Made by a program: the position numbers and the translations under genes
Assembly: GCA_937927575.1 (NCBI GenBank)
Contig: CALBEE010000033.1
Span: 1 to 42,836 of the forward strand
Length of the DNA: 42,836 bases
Reading direction: 5' to 3'
Source: an uncultured Saprospiraceae bacterium
GTDB lineage: Bacteria > Bacteroidota > Bacteroidia > Chitinophagales > Saprospiraceae
Notes under the pieces: model-generated
Told to the model about the DNA's origin: nothing
Database searches by the model: none
The model's input: the letters and a program-made list of their open reading frames with translations, nothing else
Shown here: one piece after another, positions 35,893-42,836 of the stretch
Layout of the letters: each line of letters starts with the position of its first letter
How positions within the stretch are numbered: position 1 is the first letter of the stretch

Positions 35893-35915
35893 ATATGTAA
35901 CCGTTAGGTAAGGAA

Positions 35916-38141
35916 TTATTTTTTTTCTAAGGATGCGCTTAGTTGTACATTCTCCTTTTCTAATATTTCCATTTTCGTTTTCATGATTTCTATTTCATTA
36001 TTTAAATCTTTGATTGCATTCACTAATACTGGAATGAGCTTTTCGTAATTCATACTCCATAAATCTTCGTTTTGATCTTTTGGCACTTTTACCGCTTCAG
36101 GAATTATGTCATGTACTTCCTGGGCGATCAATCCAATGGTTTCATCGTAGTCATCAGAAAGTATGATTCCGTTATTGTCAAAAGAAGATTGATGGTGATC
36201 GTAACTTTTTGGGTCGAGTTGTAATACTTCTTTCAATCCATATTGAAGTGGCTCTTGATTTTCTTTGACACGATTATCACTATAGGTGTCCCAGGTGTAG
36301 GCTCTTGCTTCTCCAGTCGCTGAGCTATTAGGTAGATCTAAGTCATATGTAGGATTTTCTTTTTTGATTCCTAAGTTTTGATTTTCTACATACCATACAT
36401 TTGTACCAGAGTAGCAAAACATACGTTGATTATCAACATCCCAACCTATACTTCCTTTAAAATCTCCGGTTTCTCTAAATTCTACAGCATTGTTTCCTGC
36501 TGTTCCATCTATTATAACATCTATATCTCCGGAAGTAGTGCTAAACCATATGTTTTCATTTTCGTTGGCTTGTACTTCGAAGATATGCTCAGGTTCATTT
36601 TTGTTGAAGGCAGTTTTACCATTTTTGAGTATAGTTATAGCATTTTTGCGATTCATGTCGTCATCACCGATTCCAATAGAGAAGAGTTGTCCATCAGAAT
36701 GCCAAATATGAGCGGAAGCAGAAGGAGCAGAATAATTGAATCTACCAAGAGCGGTTTCCAAGCGAGCGTTAGCTCTATTATTTTGCCCCCAAACCGTAGC
36801 GTGTTCTGCATTTGAAGTATTATCTATACCCCATACCGTGTTGCCATAATCAGATGCAGTATTATCTATACCCCACACTGTAGATAAGTTTCCAGAAGCT
36901 ATATTATCGTCTCCCCATGCAGTGGCTTTAAAACCAGATGCTGTATTATCTTGACCCCAGGCTGTGGAAGTTGTTCCAGATGCGGTATTCGTGTCTCCCC
37001 ATGCAGTGGCTCTAAGACCATCAGCTGTATTGTCTCTTCCCCAAGCAGTAGCATGATAATCAGAGGCTGTATTCCCAAAACCCCAGGCAGTGGCATTTTC
37101 GCCACTAGTATTGTTTTGTTGACCCCAAACCGTATTTCTCAATCCACTGGCTGTATTGAATTCTCCCCAAACTGCGTTATTAATACCAAAAATATTATTG
37201 GACAGACCAAAGGCTGTTGAAAAGTCACTTTGAATGTTATTGCCTATTCCCCAAAGGGAATTATTAATGCCAGTATTAGAATTAGCACTTCCCCAGACAG
37301 AATTATTGAATCCTGCATTTATATTGCTATCACCCCAATTGGTATTTAAATCTTGATCTATGGAAAGTTTATGAATTCCATTTTTGAGAGTATGAATTTC
37401 AACAGTATTACTTTCACTCAATTCTAAATCTCCATTGGTAAATGTTAATGCTTGAAGGCCTCCCGCTTCAGATATGCTATTCCATGTTGCGTTTCCAGCT
37501 CCATCAGATACTAAGACTTTACCTTCTGCTTGATTGCCATCTACAATTCTCAAGGCGTGATCATCTTGATATTGTAGTATAATAGCACCAAGGTAAAAAT
37601 CTACTCCAGTCGCATCACCAAAAAAGGTGGCCGTCAGACAAAGAGTTAGATCAGTTAGAGAACCATCATTGACACCCGTAAACTGAATTGAGCTCCAATC
37701 TCCACCTGTGTTTTCGACAATGCCAGTACTCGCTTCGCTTCCATTTCCGACGATATAGTCTATATTGCTTCCATTATTTTTATAAAAGAAAGTAGCGCTA
37801 TAGGATTTGTCCAATGGAAAAGAAGATACAGGTACATTGATACACTCATCAGTGGCAGCATATACAGTAGGAGGTGCCTGCAAAGAAAAATTACTGCCTA
37901 AGTAAGTTTCTATTGCATTGAATGCCCAAGATTCCGCACCGTCAAATACTCCAAAAATAGTACTGGATTGATAAGGAGGATTAAAAGTGCCATCATCAAA
38001 ATTTTCTAACGGCATTATTTGGGTAGAAATAGCAGATTCTAAATGAAGGTTAGTTGAAGGGTCAGTAGTACCTATACCTACATTTTGACTATATGTAATA
38101 AATGGCAGAATTACAATCGTTAACAAGATTATATTTTTCAT
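35916..38141 (-). CDS. Fibre-like surface protein with YadA-type repeats and S74 chaperone domain
   Basis: 741 residues. The signal peptide (1-19) ends TYSQ. The N-terminus carries VGIGTTDPSTNLHLES, common in Bacteroidota tail-spike-like proteins. Residues 267-476 are 15 tandem 14-residue repeats of form (T/S)(A/V)WGxxNxASGxxA, with Trp in 13 of 15; the 14-residue period matches the YadA head beta roll. The C-terminus (about 615-741) is an S74 intramolecular chaperone: SDNRVKEN with Ser621 and Asp622, LQLDPKSYDH, GLIAQEVHDIIPEAV, and a coiled coil at the end. In S74 proteins this domain trimerises the fibre and cleaves itself off. Likely an exported trimeric fibre or adhesin; no T9SS sorting domain was seen. 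Confidence 0.8.
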   Translation of the reverse strand: MKNIILLTIVILPFITYSQNVGIGTTDPSTNLHLESAISTQIMPLENFDDGTFNPPYQSSTIFGVFDGAESWAFNAIETYLGSNFSLQAPPTVYAATDECINVPVSSFPLDKSYSATFFYKNNGSNIDYIVGNGSEASTGIVENTGGDWSSIQFTGVNDGSLTDLTLCLTATFFGDATGVDFYLGAIILQYQDDHALRIVDGNQAEGKVLVSDGAGNATWNSISEAGGLQALTFTNGDLELSESNTVEIHTLKNGIHKLSIDQDLNTNWGDSNINAGFNNSVWGSANSNTGINNSLWGIGNNIQSDFSTAFGLSNNIFGINNAVWGEFNTASGLRNTVWGQQNNTSGENATAWGFGNTASDYHATAWGRDNTADGLRATAWGDTNTASGTTSTAWGQDNTASGFKATAWGDDNIASGNLSTVWGIDNTASDYGNTVWGIDNTSNAEHATVWGQNNRANARLETALGRFNYSAPSASAHIWHSDGQLFSIGIGDDDMNRKNAITILKNGKTAFNKNEPEHIFEVQANENENIWFSTTSGDIDVIIDGTAGNNAVEFRETGDFKGSIGWDVDNQRMFCYSGTNVWYVENQNLGIKKENPTYDLDLPNSSATGEARAYTWDTYSDNRVKENQEPLQYGLKEVLQLDPKSYDHHQSSFDNNGIILSDDYDETIGLIAQEVHDIIPEAVKVPKDQNEDLWSMNYEKLIPVLVNAIKDLNNEIEIMKTKMEILEKENVQLSASLEKK
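36714..37343 (-). repeat. 42-bp tandem repeats coding for YadA-like 14-residue repeats
   Basis: Fifteen in-frame 42-base units inside the fibre gene. The units differ at many positions but keep the CCCCA/CCCAT-type codons for Trp-Gly. Copy number could vary between strains by recombination. Confidence 0.85.
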
Positions 38142-38293
38142 ACTTAATTGTTTTATTAATCAAATATGAGATATGTAATCAAAAGGTTTTCGCCCACTTA
38201 GCGATCAGTAGTTGTCATTTATATTTTGGTAGGGTATAAGGAGTTTACTTGGTAATATATAGTCTAGGTCAAAATGGGAAACCATTAGTGCAC

Positions 38294-38614
38294 TTATCTT
38301 CCCACAATTCCATGAGATGTCATATTGGCTAAAATCTCTTGACAATGTGAGGAAAAATCTTGGCAGACATCTACTTTTTCACAATCCCATAGATGCAACA
38401 CAAAATCTGCACATGGATTATCTATCATAAAATAATCATTACCATCGTATGTAGACCATCTTAGGTAGGTGTTGCAATCGCTGCCCATTTCGCCAGTGTA
38501 GGCTTCCATTTCAAGAAGGGTAATCATATTATCAATACATTTTTCTGATTCTGTATCAGGATCACTGCAAGAAAAGATGCATAGCGTAAGTACTAAGAGG
38601 ATTAGGGTTTTCAT
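38294..38614 (-). CDS. Small cysteine-rich lipoprotein
   Basis: 106 residues. The lipobox ends LCIFSC, with the modified Cys at 16, followed by acidic SDPDTESEK. The mature part has several Cys (KCIDN, DCNTY, PCADF, DCEKVDVCQDF, HCQEIL) that could form disulfides. I do not recognise the family. It lies upstream of the fibre gene on the same strand, with a 152-base gap, and may be related to surface structure only by position. Confidence 0.6.
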   Translation of the reverse strand: MKTLILLVLTLCIFSCSDPDTESEKCIDNMITLLEMEAYTGEMGSDCNTYLRWSTYDGNDYFMIDNPCADFVLHLWDCEKVDVCQDFSSHCQEILANMTSHGIVGR

Positions 38615-38696
38615 GATTTCACATTGAAATGATTATATTGATATTAAATAAGACGCAATTAGTTTAATGATGGTTGGAAGATTCAATCATTCTTAG

Positions 38697-38727
38697 TGTG
38701 GATTGATAATAATTTCTCATAGGTTTG
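38697..38727 (+). promoter_or_regulatory. Putative promoter for the DUF6438-like lipoprotein gene
   Basis: TGTG (38697-38700), a 19-base spacer and TAGGTTTG (38720-38727) match the Bacteroidota TTTG-N19-TAnnTTTG promoter with one mismatch. The start would fall near 38733, giving a leader of about 55 bases to the ATG at 38789. Confidence 0.45.
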
Positions 38728-38788
38728 CGTCTTTATTGTATGTATGCCTCAAAGCGCGCATCAATGTTTTGTTTATTTAAATATAAGT

Positions 38789-39541
38789 ATGAAATTAAGA
38801 TATATACTAGCGATAGTTTCAATGGCTTTTATCATGACTAGCTGTTCTAATAAATTTGCTACTAAAGCTAAAGACGGTGAAGTAGAAATGTCTATCAGAA
38901 AAGGAATGTGTTTTGGCAAGTGTCCAGTTTATAGCCTTAAGGTAATGAAAGGAGGAATGGCTGAATTATCCGCTCAAAAATTTCTGCCTGGTAAAAGAGG
39001 ACTCTATAGAAAAAAATTAGATAAGGCGACTTACAACGACTTATTACAAGCTTTTGCGGAATCAGATTTCACTAAGTTTCCGTCAGACTATAAGTCTATG
39101 ATTCCTGATCTTCCATTAATCACCATAGGATATGTAGCGGAAGACACTTTGGCTCTCGTAAAAGGCAAAGAAGATCGACCTTCCAACTTAATGCAACTCC
39201 AATATAAAATGGAAAAATTGGCAAAGTCAGAAGGTTGGGATCTTATTAAAGAATATGCTAGAGAAGAAGAAAATACAAGAGAGGAAGAAAAGCCTGTTTA
39301 CATTTATTCTGAGATCATCATATTACCTAACCCTGGTACTATGCTACCTAAGTGGTTTAAATCTTATGAAGAATTCGGATTGAGAGTGTTAAAGAAAATA
39401 ACGCCTAATCAAAACTATTGGTTAGTAACCTATGACCAAGGGAAGGTTAAGCCGGAAAAAATGCTGACCATGCTTAAAGCTGATTCTGCCATCAAAGAAG
39501 CTGAATTTAATAAAGAAACTTCTACTCGCGGAGATCGTTAG
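38789..39541 (+). CDS. Lipoprotein with DUF6438-like domain
   Basis: 250 residues from the ATG at 38789. This start puts the signal peptide (LRYILAIVSMAFIMTSC) at the N-terminus; an ATG 15 codons upstream would bury it. The lipobox Cys is followed by SNKF. The mature N-terminus has EMSIRKGMCFGKCPVYSLKV, which fits the DUF6438 pattern. A C-terminal part (IYSEIIILPNPGTMLPKWFK, then EKMLTMLKADSAIKEAEFNK) looks like a second small domain. Function unknown; it sits in the inner face of the outer membrane or the periplasm. It precedes ccsA by 21 bases and may be cotranscribed. Confidence 0.7.
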   Translation: MKLRYILAIVSMAFIMTSCSNKFATKAKDGEVEMSIRKGMCFGKCPVYSLKVMKGGMAELSAQKFLPGKRGLYRKKLDKATYNDLLQAFAESDFTKFPSDYKSMIPDLPLITIGYVAEDTLALVKGKEDRPSNLMQLQYKMEKLAKSEGWDLIKEYAREEENTREEEKPVYIYSEIIILPNPGTMLPKWFKSYEEFGLRVLKKITPNQNYWLVTYDQGKVKPEKMLTMLKADSAIKEAEFNKETSTRGDR

Positions 39542-39562
39542 TACTGTATTCAACTATAATCT

Positions 39563-40609
39563 ATGAGATCAGCGTGGTGGAAAATTTTGGGAGTGCTCAT
39601 CCTATTGTATGTAATAGTAGTAGGGATGTGTACGCCTATGAAGCCAGGTTTTACAGGGGATGTGGTTCCATTTCTTCACAAATCTGGAGCCAAAGCAGAA
39701 TTTGCTGTAACTGGCTACAATACACATTTTACTGAATCGGATACTAAAGCTTGGTTAAAGCTAGATTCTTCCTCTATCATTGAGATTACTGATATTAAAG
39801 TTAGCTCTGATGTAGAAGTAGTATTTTCTGTTGATTTACCGAAATATCTTCCCACTCAAGATAGCACATTAGATGCTACATTATTAGTAGCGAATGCTAA
39901 AGATGGAACGGCAATATTACCGCGTGCTCTATTTATAACACAAAATGAGATTGACCCTAATGTCAAAAGTTATAATAATCTCTCGGCTATAGATTTTCCG
40001 AAGTACCAAGGATTCGCTTTTCCATATAGGTCGACATTGCATGAAACTGTAAGAAATACTTTTTTCCATGTAGCGATTTGGTTTGCGATGTATACTGTTT
40101 TGATAGTGGGGCTGATCTACAGTATCAAATACCTAATTAAGCCTAGTATGCGTAATGATATAATCGCCAGTTCGTTTACGGAAGTGGGAGTGGTCTTGGG
40201 ATTCTTAGGGATATTTACGGGAAGTGTATGGGCTAGATTTACATGGGGTGCATTTTGGACGCCAGATGTCAAACTAAACACGGCAGCATCATTTATTTTA
40301 ATATACTCAGCGTATCTAGTTTTGAGATCTTCGATGCCTGACCAAGACCGTAGAGCTAAAATATCTGCGGCGTATAATATATTCGCTTTCGCCACGATGG
40401 TACCTTTAATAATCATTATACCAAGACTTACGGATAGTCTGCATCCTGGGAGTGGAGGTAATCCAGCCTTAGGTGGTGAGGATCTGGACAATACCTTAAG
40501 GATGGTTTTTTATCCAGCGATTATAGGGCTCACGTTGATCTCTGTCTGGATATCTAGTTTAGTAGCGCGATTAAGAATGGTGAGTGACGATTTTTTAAGT
40601 CGTAGATAG
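39563..40609 (+). CDS. ccsA: Cytochrome c biogenesis protein CcsA/CcmC-like
   Basis: 348 residues. An N-terminal helix (about 8-24) and a periplasmic segment of about 125 residues precede six membrane helices. The heme-handling region has WGAFWTPDVKL (from Trp228), with His169 (NTFFHVAIW) and His294 (DSLHPG) placed in neighbouring loops as probable heme ligands. This is the CcmC/CcsA form of Bacteroidota, which carries heme for c-type cytochrome maturation. The core motif is shorter than the classic WWD signature, so it is assigned to the family by topology and histidines. A ccmD-like gene follows after 185 bases; ccmE and ccmF are not seen here. Confidence 0.75.
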   Translation: MRSAWWKILGVLILLYVIVVGMCTPMKPGFTGDVVPFLHKSGAKAEFAVTGYNTHFTESDTKAWLKLDSSSIIEITDIKVSSDVEVVFSVDLPKYLPTQDSTLDATLLVANAKDGTAILPRALFITQNEIDPNVKSYNNLSAIDFPKYQGFAFPYRSTLHETVRNTFFHVAIWFAMYTVLIVGLIYSIKYLIKPSMRNDIIASSFTEVGVVLGFLGIFTGSVWARFTWGAFWTPDVKLNTAASFILIYSAYLVLRSSMPDQDRRAKISAAYNIFAFATMVPLIIIIPRLTDSLHPGSGGNPALGGEDLDNTLRMVFYPAIIGLTLISVWISSLVARLRMVSDDFLSRR

Positions 40610-40794
40610 TGTAAAATATACGCTTACTAAAGTGCAGACAGTATTGTAATTATTATTAGAAAATACTTTGGTAGTCAGAAAAAAGAGACGATTTTAGCCG
40701 TAGATTACAAATTGTTTAAAAGTAGTAATCAGGTTTTATAGCATTGGCACTTTTAGTAGAATTGAGAAATTGTCATTGCAGGATAAAGACACAA

Positions 40795-41019
40795 ATGAAA
40801 AACAAACAATTCCTATTAAGTACCTTATTAGTGGTGCTGTCAATTAATCTATCATCCGCCGAATCTGGTGCGATAGACTTCCTTCGTAGTACAGGTAAGA
40901 TATATAGTGTAGTTGCGGTCATAGCAGTTATCTTTATAGGAATAGCGCTTTATCTTTTTAGACTAGATAAAAAAATCACGAAACTGGAAAAAGAAATATA
41001 CAATGAAGAAAAAGGATAA
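40795..41019 (+). CDS. CcmD-like small membrane protein
   Basis: 74 residues from the ATG at 40795; an upstream in-frame start at 40744 would add 17 unlikely residues. A signal-like stretch (LLSTLLVVLSINLSSAES) is followed by one membrane helix (KIYSVVAVIAVIFIGIALYLF) and a charged tail (RLDKKITKLEKEIYNEEKG). Size, single helix, basic tail and position after ccsA fit CcmD, which stabilises the heme-delivery complex. Its end overlaps the start of the glutamate dehydrogenase gene by 17 bases in another frame. Confidence 0.7.
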   Translation: MKNKQFLLSTLLVVLSINLSSAESGAIDFLRSTGKIYSVVAVIAVIFIGIALYLFRLDKKITKLEKEIYNEEKG

Positions 41020-42427
41020 TCTCAGTTTTTACGAAAACGTACAGCGTAATTTCGATAAGGCTGCTGCGCATCTTACCTATCCAAAAGGTATACTTGAGCA
41101 GATCAAAGAGTGTAATGCTGTCTATCAGATGCGCTTCCCAGTAAAGGTTGGTAACAAAATAGAAGTTATCGAAGCGTATCGTGTTCAGCATAGTCATCAC
41201 AGACTGCCTACTAAAGGTGGTATTAGATTTAGTCACCATGTGAATCAAGACGAGGTGATGGCTTTGGCCGCACTTATGACTTACAAATGTGCTATAGTAG
41301 ATGTACCATTTGGAGGGGCAAAGGGTGGAGTGAAGATTTCGCCAAGAGCATATTCTCCGGAGGTGCTGGAAAAAATTACTCGTAGATACACGGTAGAGTT
41401 AATCAGAAAGAATTTCATTGGGCCAAGTAATGATGTACCAGCGCCGGATTATGGTACTGGAGAACGTGAAATGGCTTGGATATTAGATACATACGCAACT
41501 TTCAAAAACGGTAGCGAAATCGATGCTGCAGGTTGTGTTACAGGAAAGCCTGTAAATCAAAACGGAATCCAAGGAAGGACGGAAGCTACAGGTAGAGGAG
41601 TCTTTTATGGTCTAAGAGAAATCTGTGATGATGAAGGAATGATGAAAGAGCTTGGAATGGAAATGGGTATTGCTGGTAAGACTATGGTGATCCAAGGAAT
41701 GGGTAACGTTGGGTCTTATGCTGGATCTATTTCGCAAGAAGAAGGAGATGTGAAAGTAATCGCTGTATCTGAAATAGAAGGTACTATACATGATCCTAAC
41801 GGCCTAGACATGGACAAGCTGATTAAGTATAGAAAGAAAAATGGTACTATACTCGGTTTTGGTAAATCTAAAACTCTTAAAGTAAGAGAAGATTGGGTGA
41901 AAATCGAATGTGACATATTAGTCCCTGCCGCTTTGGAGTCTCAAATTCATAAAGGAAATGCGAAGCAAGTCAAAGCTAAGATAGTTGCAGAAGCGGCTAA
42001 TGGACCTGTGACTTCAGAGGCCGAAGATATATTAAATAAGAAGGGAGTATGCATACTGCCAGATATGTATCTCAATGCTGGAGGTGTTACAGTTTCTTAT
42101 TTTGAATGGTTGAAGAACTTATCTCATATGAGATTTGGTCGTATGGAAAAGAGATTTAATCAAAACACTTACAACAAATTGCTCAATTCTGTGGAAGAGC
42201 TTACAGGAAAAACCGTAAGTGCTAGAGATAGAGCGATGTTGATTAAAGGTGCCGATGAAGTGGATTTAGTAAGATCTGGATTAGAAGAGACGATGATCAA
42301 TTCTTACCAGCAGTTCATTCAGATTTACAAAAGAAGAAAGAATATTACAGACCTTAGGACGGCGGCATTTGTTTGCGCGCTCAATAAGGTGGCGAATGAC
42401 TATACTACATTAGGAGTATTCCCGTAG
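41003..42427 (+). CDS. gdhA: Glutamate dehydrogenase (Glu/Leu/Phe/Val family)
   Basis: 474 residues. The glutamate-binding region has LPTKGGIRFS and PFGGAKGGV (catalytic Lys), with DVPAPDYGTGEREMAWILDTY. The dinucleotide-binding site is VIQGMGNVGS. It interconverts glutamate and 2-oxoglutarate with ammonia, in the cytosol, linking nitrogen assimilation and catabolism; cofactor preference cannot be read with certainty. The ATG at 41003 overlaps the ccmD-like gene by 17 bases, so translation may be coupled. The pairing with cytochrome biogenesis genes is positional and has no obvious biochemical link. Confidence 0.92.
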   Translation: MKKKDNLSFYENVQRNFDKAAAHLTYPKGILEQIKECNAVYQMRFPVKVGNKIEVIEAYRVQHSHHRLPTKGGIRFSHHVNQDEVMALAALMTYKCAIVDVPFGGAKGGVKISPRAYSPEVLEKITRRYTVELIRKNFIGPSNDVPAPDYGTGEREMAWILDTYATFKNGSEIDAAGCVTGKPVNQNGIQGRTEATGRGVFYGLREICDDEGMMKELGMEMGIAGKTMVIQGMGNVGSYAGSISQEEGDVKVIAVSEIEGTIHDPNGLDMDKLIKYRKKNGTILGFGKSKTLKVREDWVKIECDILVPAALESQIHKGNAKQVKAKIVAEAANGPVTSEAEDILNKKGVCILPDMYLNAGGVTVSYFEWLKNLSHMRFGRMEKRFNQNTYNKLLNSVEELTGKTVSARDRAMLIKGADEVDLVRSGLEETMINSYQQFIQIYKRRKNITDLRTAAFVCALNKVANDYTTLGVFP

Positions 42428-42452
42428 TAGGAAATTATATATAAATGATAAG

Positions 42453-42494
42453 AAGAGGTTCCTTCTGGCTATGGCCAAGAGGAACCTCTTTTTT
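42453..42494 (+). terminator. Intrinsic terminator of the gdhA transcript
   Basis: An 11-base perfect stem (42453-42463 with 42480-42490) is followed by six T. The loop region holds a further TGGC/GCCA pairing. Confidence 0.9.
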
Positions 42495-42552
42495 GTGAAG
42501 TAGTATAAAAGCGTAAAGCTTAGCTTTTTGAATGGCAAGGGGAATTTTAGCT

Positions 42553-42584
42553 GTTTGTATATTTAAGTACGTAAATATACAAAC
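42553..42584. promoter_or_regulatory. Large near-perfect palindrome
   Basis: Arms of 13 bases (GTTTGTATATTTA at 42553-42565, complement at 42572-42584) enclose AGTACG, whose GTAC core is itself symmetric. No T-run follows, so it is not a classic terminator. It could be an operator or a protein-binding DNA site. Confidence 0.4.
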
Positions 42585-42660
42585 AATATATAATTACCAT
42601 TTTGGCTGACGCGATGGCCAAGAATTAGAAAAATCAGCTGTCCGTAATCGTTTCAACTCG

Positions 42661-42695
42661 AAAAAAAAAGAGCCATGACTTGCATCATAGCTCTT
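42661..42695 (-). terminator. Intrinsic terminator for the minus-strand gene at the window end
   Basis: On the minus strand an 11-base stem (42685-42695 with 42668-42678, one G-U pair) is followed by nine T. It lies 38 bases after the stop codon of the partial gene at 42733. Confidence 0.8.
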
Positions 42696-42732
42696 ATTAT
42701 CTTGATATAATTAAGTGATTCTTTGTTGGAGA

Positions 42733-42836
42733 TTAACTCAATGAAGCAGCATGTACTTCGTTAAGTATTCTATTTGCCGAATCTAGTATCGTGGTGTCAG
42801 AGAGATTGACATATCCACCATGGGGACCTGGCCTCA
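42733..42836 (-). CDS. C-terminus of an unidentified protein (partial)
   Basis: The minus-strand frame from the window edge ends with TAA at 42733-42735 and encodes 33 residues (RPGPHGGYVNLSDTTILDSA, then a helix ending VHAASLS). An intrinsic terminator just downstream supports a real gene. The fragment is too short to name a family. Confidence 0.55.
   Translation of the reverse strand, partial: RPGPHGGYVNLSDTTILDSANRILNEVHAASLS

Noticed and set aside
36378-36815. Plus-strand frames inside the fibre gene
   Set aside because: They are mirror frames of the 42-base repeats; the minus-strand protein has a signal peptide, repeats and an S74 domain.
38744-38788. Upstream ATG for the DUF6438-like lipoprotein
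   Set aside because: It would place 15 polar residues before the lipoprotein signal peptide; the ATG at 38789 gives a standard lipobox arrangement.

Overview
The window is an AT-rich chromosomal segment from a member of the phylum Bacteroidota, probably a marine Saprospiria/Lewinella-like bacterium. That placement is inference from several markers: a GLPGLI-family protein beside a TonB-type outer-membrane barrel, a Porin_10-type porin, a secreted CotH protein with a type IX secretion (T9SS) C-terminal sorting domain, LytS/LytTR two-component signalling, many small outer-membrane barrels with signal peptides ending in AQ, near absence of Shine-Dalgarno sites, and several TAnnTTTG promoter elements. 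No rRNA, tRNA, insertion sequence, prophage or CRISPR array was seen.

Layout. 1-640: the tail of an outer-membrane barrel gene and a non-coding stretch ending in a terminator. 637-3425 (minus): a BTAD/SARP-like regulator, a coiled-coil protein and two phasin-like granule proteins, one fused to a histone-H1-like tail and a helix-hairpin-helix domain. 3494-4240: a large array of nested-hairpin repeats. 4474-11022: a neutral-lipid block with a giant PlsB-HAD-PlsC fusion, a small membrane protein, a WS/DGAT acyltransferase fused to an SCP2-like domain, and an alpha/beta hydrolase. 11248-13349: an NtrX-type regulator and a LOG-family nucleosidase. 13563-15094: a hipBA toxin-antitoxin pair with palindromic operators. 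15115-18367: a porin and an SPFH/band-7 protein. 18368-18996: tandem repeats and a multi-hairpin candidate RNA. 19006-23399: an M15-like membrane protein, a frameshifted CotH/lamin-tail/T9SS protein, an HTH regulator and a small secreted protein. 23404-27044: an outer-membrane TonB-type barrel and a GLPGLI protein. 27784-28946: a small barrel gene and a structured candidate ncRNA. 28947-32671: an ABC exporter, a barrel protein and MurB. 32810-35877: a LytS-type kinase with a beta-propeller-like sensor, overlapping its LytTR regulator. 35916-39541: an S74-type self-chaperoned fibre protein with 15 YadA-like repeats and two lipoproteins. 39563-42427: CcsA/CcmC, CcmD and glutamate dehydrogenase. 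42733-end: the C-terminus of an unidentified minus-strand gene.

How the genes fit together. The first 11 kb reads as a storage-lipid island. The fusion protein carries glycerol-3-phosphate acyltransferase, HAD phosphatase and lysophosphatidate acyltransferase domains. WS/DGAT could finish triacylglycerol or wax ester, the hydrolase could mobilise it, and the phasin-like proteins could coat granules and tether them to DNA. From memory, the order resembles Mycobacterium tuberculosis plsB2-plsC-Rv2484c-lipQ, here condensed by fusions. The remainder is mixed housekeeping and envelope genes. The least explained signals are the two hairpin-rich intergenic arrays (3494-4240 and 18665-18977) and the structured region at 28476-28706.
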